NCBI GenBank assembly: GCA_015501075.1
Contig: JADNYJ010000069.1
Span: forward strand, 62,001 to 126,000
Reading direction: 5' to 3'
DNA length: 64,000 nucleotides
Source of the DNA: Gymnopilus junonius
Taxonomy: Eukaryota > Basidiomycota > Agaricomycetes > Agaricales > Galerinaceae
Part shown: in pieces, positions 57,896 to 64,000 of the stretch
Layout of the letters: every line of letters starts with the position of its first letter
Position numbering within the stretch: the stretch's first letter is position 1
Program-made: the position numbers and the translations under genes
The notes under the pieces: model-generated
Seen by the model: the letters and a program-made list of their open reading frames with translations, nothing else
The model's database searches: none
What the model was told of the DNA's origin: nothing

Positions 57896-59616
57896 TCAAT
57901 CATCTGTCTCAATCACTGTTCCGAGTGTAGCTTCGTCCTGCTTCTCCTTCTCGCGAGCTAGGCGACCTTTCCCTCTTGCCAACTCCACTGCCTTCCAGCT
58001 CGCCTTGGCAGCTTCAAAGACTTTGAGACTGCCATCGTATTTCTGTAAGAATTTCTCGACTTCCTCTGTCCACGCTTCCGGGCGTTCGGCTATAACTGAG
58101 CGAATGCCTGCGAAAAAGGCGTCGAGGACTTCTAGATTGTGCATCACCAGGAAGGTATGGGCTGACATCTCGTGTGTATGCAGTAGGTGGTGGATGTACG
58201 CTCGCGTATGGTGAGGTTTGTAATGAGGTGCTGATTCGGGATCGCGAATGGGTGTTCCAGAATGTTCTGGGGTGTCAAAGCCATGGTAGATGCGCGAGGG
58301 AGGATGGAATGGCGAGCAGGCTAAGCAATGACAGATTGGGACAGAGGATGAATCCTCCTCTGATATCACGCCACGGAATGCATCCGCAAAAGGTTTGAAA
58401 TCGTAGGTAAATTGTTCGTCATAAAGGTTGTGCCCAATATCTCGCCTTTCATCTGATGCACTCCGTACTGGGAACTCGAAATCAAGAGCAACGCCTATAT
58501 CAGCCGCTCGCTGGGCCCAGTGAGCATCAAAAAGATCAATTCCGACAGATGATATGTAGTGTAAGATCTCGTGTGGCGATTCAGTGGAATTGATTAGACG
58601 GGGTTTGGTTTCAGGTAATGGGGTCAAGGACGCTTTGACGAGAGGAATGATTTGTTCTGTGTGAGTGGGTATGACTGGGTTCAGATCAGTCGGAGAGGCA
58701 TTCCGTGGATCTCGCTTCTCGGATACTTCAAGAGATTGTCGCAGAGGTACTAGGTCAAAAGAATACCCTGCCACCGCTTCATCCAGCGTCGTGAGAGGAG
58801 CTACGGCATCCGCCTCAGGACCATAAAGCTTTTCGACAAGGCTGTCTGAGAAAGCTTTGCGAGCGGGAGCACTGGTGCCGCCTGCCATATGGACGAGAAC
58901 GTTGAGAGGACGTTCCCCTTCAGCAGGCCTCAGGATAGCCGATAACCATGTAGCTGACCGATCAATGCTTTTCGTTAGGCGCTTCTGAGAATAGGGAGGA
59001 TTGGTGAATGGTATATCTGACAAAGCGAAAACGATATCCGGTTTGCACGAAAGAACGTATGAACGCCAATCAGAAGGCGAGAGCTATGATAACTAGAGTT
59101 AGAGAGAGGCTAAGACAGTCGGTTGCAACACACACCTTTCGAACACCTCGCAAGCTATTCACAGAAATGTGCTGAACTCCATTGGGCGGCATCTCCCTCC
59201 CGTCATAAGGGTCCCTCCCAGACATCGACAGGATGTGTTTCCCCGGAACAAATCCTAAAAACGTATGCAAAGGATTCAAGCCAGGCTGTAGTGTCGGCAC
59301 GGGCGGGTTATGTTCTAAACTGGAGTCAAGTTCTCCATCAGACTCAAATCTTACAACAAAAGCTCACCATCGCCACTCACAAGGTCTCAAATGGCACGTT
59401 CACCCATCGGATGGCGTTGGTTGCTCTGTGATTGTCACGCGAGAGGTGGGGAACGACGCCGCGCGATGTGGCTGTTAAAATTCCTGGAGTCGCAATTTGG
59501 ATAGGTTCAGAGGATGGCCCTGTGCGCCTGTATAGTATATTTCCAATTCTTGGCCCATATCTTGAAGGAGTTTGAAGAGAAAAACTGAAGGTTGCGGCGG
59601 CACTGGACTGCGACAT
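57896..59616 (-). CDS. queuine tRNA-ribosyltransferase accessory subunit 2-like protein
   Basis: Exons 59381-59616, 59136-59349 and 57896-59083 give 545 aa. The zinc-binding motif of tRNA-guanine transglycosylases is complete: CHCLAC (C401, C403, C406) and the His of MHN (H465), with TRAYIHHLLHTHEMSAHT between, a hallmark of the family. The N-terminal half is divergent and long, as in the eukaryotic non-catalytic partner (QTRT2) that forms a heterodimer with QTRT1 to put queuine into GUN-anticodon tRNAs. The first intron would be only 31 bp, which is unusually short; it is the only splice that keeps the frame. The C-terminus is a charged helix (GRLAREKEKQDEA). QTRT1 is not in the window. Confidence 0.8.
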
Positions 59617-59866
59617 GGTTGACGGAAGAAAACTTTGAACTTTGACACACAGCGGATTGATGGATCCTGAAAATCGGTTTTCCACGCCTTGATAAGATAA
59701 GATCTTTCAAGTGATTATGCTGTATATGTACGACGAACAGATGAAAATTCTGGAGAGTACATTCTTCATCGAGAAATATGAATTTTCGATCCTTACTGAA
59801 GTCAGCATTCCAACACATGGAGCGTGCCATGATGTTCGGGAACTTCCCAGCCCTACTCCTTATCCG

Positions 59867-60447
59867 CTAAAAGACGTCAACTACGTGAACTGGACAACTG
59901 TTTGCTCTCTCAAACCAGGGTAGAAAACAATCTGTTCATAAAAGTTTGAAGCTGGTCAAGGTGATACAAAGCTCTCGTTCTTACCTCTGTGAAAAACGCA
60001 GAGACAAGCCATTCTGGCAACGTCAGCCTCCTTGTCAAACTCTTCAAGACAGATATCACCTGAGTAATGACCGTGAGCCGTTGGTAAGCAAGGATTTACA
60101 AAAAACTGACATTCCACACCAATCAACACACTTTTCTCTGGAAGACGGTATACGATGTATTCGTCCTCTGACGAGCCTTCAGGCTGAGACAAGCCCAAAT
60201 CGGTGTCAAGGCAGGCCTTTAGATGTTGCTCCTGTGCTTCCGTACCTCCCAATGCATGCATACTCTCACAGCAGACAGGGCATCTGTGCAGGTTGTCAAT
60301 CTAGTAAGCCACATCAGAGGCTATGACGCACTCGTCGAGCTTCCCCAGTTTGGACCCTGGCTGCCGGCACGTCAAAGATTCAGTTATTGCTAGTGCCAAG
60401 TCATCGACTTCATCGCCGGAAAAGGCTGCCACTGAGTAATCCGTCAT
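59867..60447 (-). CDS. small RING-type E3 ligase-like protein with N-terminal C2HC finger, 142 aa
   Basis: Exons 60332-60447, 60111-60283, 59985-60059 and 59867-59931 splice in frame to 142 aa. An N-terminal zinc finger reads CPVC...HLKAC (C40, C43, H59, C63). A RING follows with C97, C100, C115, C117, H120, C123, C134 and H137, spaced C-x2-C-x14-C-x-C-x2-H-x2-C-x10-C-x2-H, and ends PVHVVDVF at the stop. The RING is at the extreme C-terminus, as in yeast and fungal phosphoinositide- or membrane-linked RING proteins, but no membrane helix is present. Expected to be a ubiquitin ligase; the substrate is unknown. Both fingers are completed only by splicing, each across a junction. Confidence 0.85.
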
Positions 60448-61471
60448 GAGCTTCGGAGGATATAATGTATCTTCTTGAGAAGAGAAGGCGAGGATTCAGG
60501 GAGGAGTCAGGTCACTTGCGACAGAGGCTAATAATGGCGGCAATTGCTTATTTTTAGTGAGACATCTCATTCAGTCGTTTCAAAGTCCTTCCCATTTCTT
60601 GGGTGCAGCGTGTCCGTATTATTTACTAAGGTAAAACCATTGTCCATGAAAGTGCTGCTGCTGATCCTGGGGGAGTGACGGTCCCAAAGAAGCTTCGGAC
60701 ACAGGTAATCTTCAAGGTTCCATTGTTCATGTGGCGCCGGAGCCTGTAATTGGACATCTCCCTCAAATGATAATTGCCAAGCTCCATCCAGACCGAAACA
60801 TCGAAAGTCAGCCCCAACCTTATGTACATAATGATATCAAACTGACACGACGATCATTGCCACCAGAGTCAACAACTTCGGAGGATTTTTATAATAGATT
60901 ATAGGGCAGATGAAAAATTGCTAACCATGGATTTCTGTTACAACGCCCTCGAAGTTTCCTAGGTCAGAGTGTTTAACGGAAAGGTTCCGATAGCCGGAGT
61001 CCCGCTTACACGACGCGTATCCGCTCCCCTATGTCGCGTGACATCACGCCCTTGTGATGGTTACAAGGGTCACGTTGACCTCTTGTTGACTTTTTTTTGT
61101 AGCCTTTCGTTGTCTCCCTCTACTGCCACCAGTTCCACATGTTTACCATCGGAACTCCAGTTTCTTCTTGTCATTACGCTGCTTAACTCTCGAGCTGGCC
61201 GCATCATTGCTATTCTTTTTGCTTTGATAGCAAGTTTAGTGAGAAGCTGAGGTGGAACGGTGACATTTTGAATCCTGAGGCCAATGTGTAAGCGCGTTCC
61301 TCGGGAGGAGCTTAAGATGGGTTCAAACTGCCACGCTAGAACCGAAAATGATGCACTTTCGAGCTCAGATCATGCACGACGCTGGTCAGCTGCTGAAGTC
61401 CTGTTGATTTGACTCCATCCTTATCCACCCGGGGAAACTTCGGAACTGTACATTCTCTCCTCGAAGCCCTT
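60448..61471. other. spacer between divergent genes
   Basis: Bidirectional promoter region for the RING gene (-) and the GH3 gene (+). No coding signal I can support. Confidence 0.45.
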
Positions 61472-61478
61472 TATAAAA
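61472..61478 (+). promoter_or_regulatory. TATA box of the GH3 gene
   Basis: TATAAAA, 117 bp upstream of the ATG at 61595. Confidence 0.6.
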
Positions 61479-62100
61479 GTGGCGGATTCGCCCCAAACCT
61501 TGAAGGCTTATTTTCCCCACGTTTACCAAGGTGTGTCCTCGTACGATATTCATTTATATAGTCAGTGGTTCAACCATCCCCCCAGGAAACCACCATGCCA
61601 CCTTCTGATTTTGCAAAAGCGAATGTCGACCAGGTGCTGGAGAGTTTGACCACGGATGAAGCTATTCTTTTGACTGCTGGTGTGGGATTCTGGTATACGC
61701 ATGCTGTAGAACGATTAGGCGTTCCGGCTATTAAGGTATGTACCGCCGTTGCCGATGCTTAGACATTTTTTTCTGAGGAACGTACCCATGTCATTCTAGG
61801 TCAGCGATGGTCCTAATGGCATTCGAGGGAACCATTTCTTTATGGGTACGCCCGCGAAATGCCTTCCAGTAAGTGGGTTTACTCTAGGCTACTTGGCAAA
61901 GTTAATAAATATTTTCCAGTCGGCCACTGCGCTCGGTGCAACGTGGGACACCGAGTTGATTAAGGAAGTGGGTTTGAAGTTGCTTGCTGAAGAGGCCAAA
62001 TTCAGAGCAGCATCTCTCATCCTTGCTCCAACTTGCAACATTCAGCGAGTGAGTAGGGGCGTTATCAGATTACTCCTTTATTCACTTTATTGTCCTGCAG

Positions 62101-62118
62101 AACCCTCTTGGTGGCCGA
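62101..62118 (+). other. 18-nt micro-exon of the GH3 gene
   Basis: Bounded by CTGCAG and GTAAGC, it encodes NPLGGR, which GH3 enzymes need next to [10 protein letters not shown]. Frame is kept on both sides. Confidence 0.85.
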
Positions 62119-62669
62119 GTAAGCCCGACTTTACCCAATATGCCGATAAAATTTTCACATATTAACTATTTTTTCAGAGCTTTGAAAGCTTCTCAGAAGA
62201 TCCTTTCCTCTCAGGCATCATCGCAGCTGCTTATGTGAATGGCGTCCAAAGTGGAGGAATCGGAACTACGATCAAACATTTCGTGTTCGTTATTTGGTTT
62301 TCTATCGTTTAAGCATTGTTATGAACCAAACATTTTTTTGCAGCGCGAACGACAAGGAGAATGACAGGAATGCTTATGACAGCATCCTCAGCCAAAGAGC
62401 GTTGCGTGAAATTTATCTAATGCCATTCATGCTAGCGCAAAAATACGCTCAGCCCTGGGCTTACATGACAGCGTCAGTTTATCACTATGTCCTTCAAACT
62501 GGTTTACTTAATGTCATCCTTTTGTAGCTATAACCGCGTCAACGGCCCGCATTGGTTCCGAAAACCCTTTCTTAATAACGAAAATCCTGCGTGAGGAATG
62601 GAAATTCACTGGTATGGTGCGTATCTTTCCCTCCTTTACCTTTTCTTCCTCAAACTCAGAAAATGATAG

Positions 62670-62683
62670 GTCATGAGTGATTG
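62670..62683 (+). other. 14-nt micro-exon carrying the GH3 nucleophile Asp
   Basis: Between GATAG and GTATTT, the 14 bases encode V-M-S-D plus two bases of W; splicing yields VMSDWFGVYS, the GH3 nucleophile signature. Confidence 0.85.
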
Positions 62684-64000
62684 GTATTTTGGCAACCATT
62701 TATTGGCCTTCATCTGAAATTAACATCTTCTCGTTTTCATTACAGGTTTGGAGTATACAGTGTCGATCATTCACTCAACGCTGGGCTAGACCTTGAAATG
62801 CCTGGTCTGAACAAGTTGCGTACATTAGACCTTGTCAACCGATCCATTCGGGCTCGGAAGGTCACAGTCCGCACTATAAAGCAGCGCGCCAAGCCTGTCC
62901 TTGAGTTAGTACAGAAGTGTGCCAAAGGAGCGCCGGAAGTACGTTGGCCTCAAATTCTTTCTCGTCTTATTTAATTTTCTTGGTCGTAAATCATAGATTC
63001 TTGACGGTGATGGTATGAACGCACTGTCGACACTCCCGAGTCTACTGCCTTCTCAGGAAAGTCGCCGCGGAGTCTATTGTTCTCCTTCGAAATGAAGGCT
63101 CGCTTCTGCCCCTCAAGCCCAAAGAACTGAAGAAGGTTGCTATTATTGGTCCAACGCGAAAGCTTTCGTCCTGAGTGGAGGTGGATCGGCCGCCTTGAAA
63201 CCCAGTTTCTTCGTTACTCCCCATGACGGGATTGTGAAAGCGTTGAAAGAAAGTGGAAGTGACATTGAAGTAACGTACAGCGAAGGCGCTAGAGGTCAGC
63301 CCCGCCTTTTCTTTCCAAAAAGTACATTTTGTCCTCAAACTAGCAATTATACAGCCGTCAAGACCCAGCCTCTCTCGACTACGATATGCTCACAGCAACC
63401 GGTGAACGCGGATGGATAGCCTCCTGGCACAAACACCTTGATGACGATAGCTTGATACCTGTTGAGGAAGCCATGGAAGAGGGGCTCGTGGATGAAACTA
63501 GGATATTCATCAGCACATCTTCACCGAAGGGTATCACACGGAGATGGACCATGAAGTTGAGGGGCCAGTTGAAGCTAGAGAGCAAGATTGTCTGTTTGAG
63601 TTTGGGTTGACGGTCGCTGGCAGGGCGAAGGTCAGTCGATTCATATGCTTGACTTACGACGTTACCTTGACGCCTTTTTTCACAGCTCTATGTTGATGGC
63701 AATCTGGTTATCGATAACTGGACTCGCCAAGTCCGTGGCGAGGACTTCTTCGGACTTGCGTCTATTGAAGAAAAGGGCACCTATCCTTTGAAAGCGGGTC
63801 AGAAGCATGATATTCTCGTCGAGTTTTGTAACGTTCGCGGACCCGCTGATGGTGACGCAGACGAGACTGTCATGGATAGGTAAGGCTAAGATCCAATTTA
63901 TCTTCAGTTTCTCAATCTTATGACAAATCTATTCCAGTAACCCCGGTGTTCGCCTTGGAGGCGCTGTAGTTGAGGACTCTGACCAACTCTTGGGGAGTGC

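Larger units (their letters stand above)
61595..64000 (+). pseudogene. GH3 beta-glucosidase with PA14 domain, frameshifted, cut by window end
   Basis: Hydrolyses cellobiose and other beta-glucosides. Exons: 61595-61735, 61800-61868, 61920-62048, 62101-62118, 62177-62284, 62344-62472, about 62528-62618, 62670-62683, 62746-62938, then from 62997. GH3 landmarks are [59 protein letters not shown], the nucleophile motif MSDWFG and NAGLDLEMPG. The PA14 insert follows (FEFGLTVAGRAKLYVDGN, NWTRQVRGEDF). I chose the ATG at 61595 (ACCATG context). Single-base shifts occur near 62553 (one extra base), 63016 (GG to G), 63053 (TTT to TT), 63155 (AAA to AA), 63370 and 63576. Decay or homopolymer sequencing error are both possible. 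The gene continues beyond the window. Confidence 0.85.

Noticed and set aside
1..64000. CRISPR arrays, bacterial operons or prophage
   Set aside because: The window is eukaryotic with spliced genes; no direct-repeat/spacer arrays seen.

Overview
The window looks like nuclear DNA of a wood- or litter-decaying mushroom-type fungus (Agaricomycetes, Basidiomycota). The grounds are multi-exon genes with 45-70 bp GT-AG introns, a lytic polysaccharide monooxygenase carrying a fungal cellulose-binding module, a PA14-containing GH3 beta-glucosidase, F-box/LRR-type proteins, seven-helix membrane protein families typical of mushrooms, and degenerate fungal transposons. Gene density is low (about 13 reasonably supported genes in 64 kb) and several genes are broken. 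All exon models were built by eye from reading frame, splice sites and family motifs; no search was run.

Layout. 1-7,760: a nearly complete but decayed Ty3/Gypsy LTR retrotransposon (gag, protease, RT, RNase H, integrase on +), with an intact 337-codon antisense ORF between integrase and the 3' LTR. 8,125-9,676 (-): AA9 LPMO with a CBM1 module split over four exons. 9.7-24.7 kb: mostly gene-poor, with a broken membrane-protein-like ORF, one copy of a ~0.5 kb dispersed repeat, a GC-rich gene for a disordered protein (17.2-18.2 kb) and long homopurine/homopyrimidine tracts. 24.8-28.2 kb: an intact seven-helix protein and a secreted galactose-binding-like protein with a stop codon at a conserved Trp. 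29.4-32.3 kb: F-box protein, a 199-aa protein and a 156-bp gene fragment. 32,965-34,198: two inverted-repeat transposons lying side by side and sharing a TAA site. 36.1-37.4 kb: an unrecognised 383-aa protein, parent of the 156-bp fragment. 42.2-44.0 kb: a second type of 7TM protein and a zinc-finger protein. 45.7-52.6 kb: a small protein, an F-box protein, tRNA-Glu, a broken relative of the galactose-binding protein and a Gly/Asn-rich protein with a C-terminal coiled coil. 53.6-57.6 kb: second copy of the dispersed repeat (inverted) and two relatives of the 24.8 kb 7TM gene, one intact and one internally deleted. 57.9-60.4 kb: queuine tRNA-ribosyltransferase accessory subunit and a small C2HC + RING protein. 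61.6-64.0 kb: a GH3 beta-glucosidase with several frameshifts, cut by the window end.

Functionally, the AA9 LPMO and GH3 enzyme belong to cellulose degradation, but they lie 52 kb apart and show no sign of co-regulation. The most unusual items are the antisense ORF of the retroelement, the abutting transposon pair, the very short exons carrying key residues in the LPMO and glucosidase genes, and the Gly/Asn-rich coiled-coil protein, which resembles fungal amyloid-signalling motifs only loosely.
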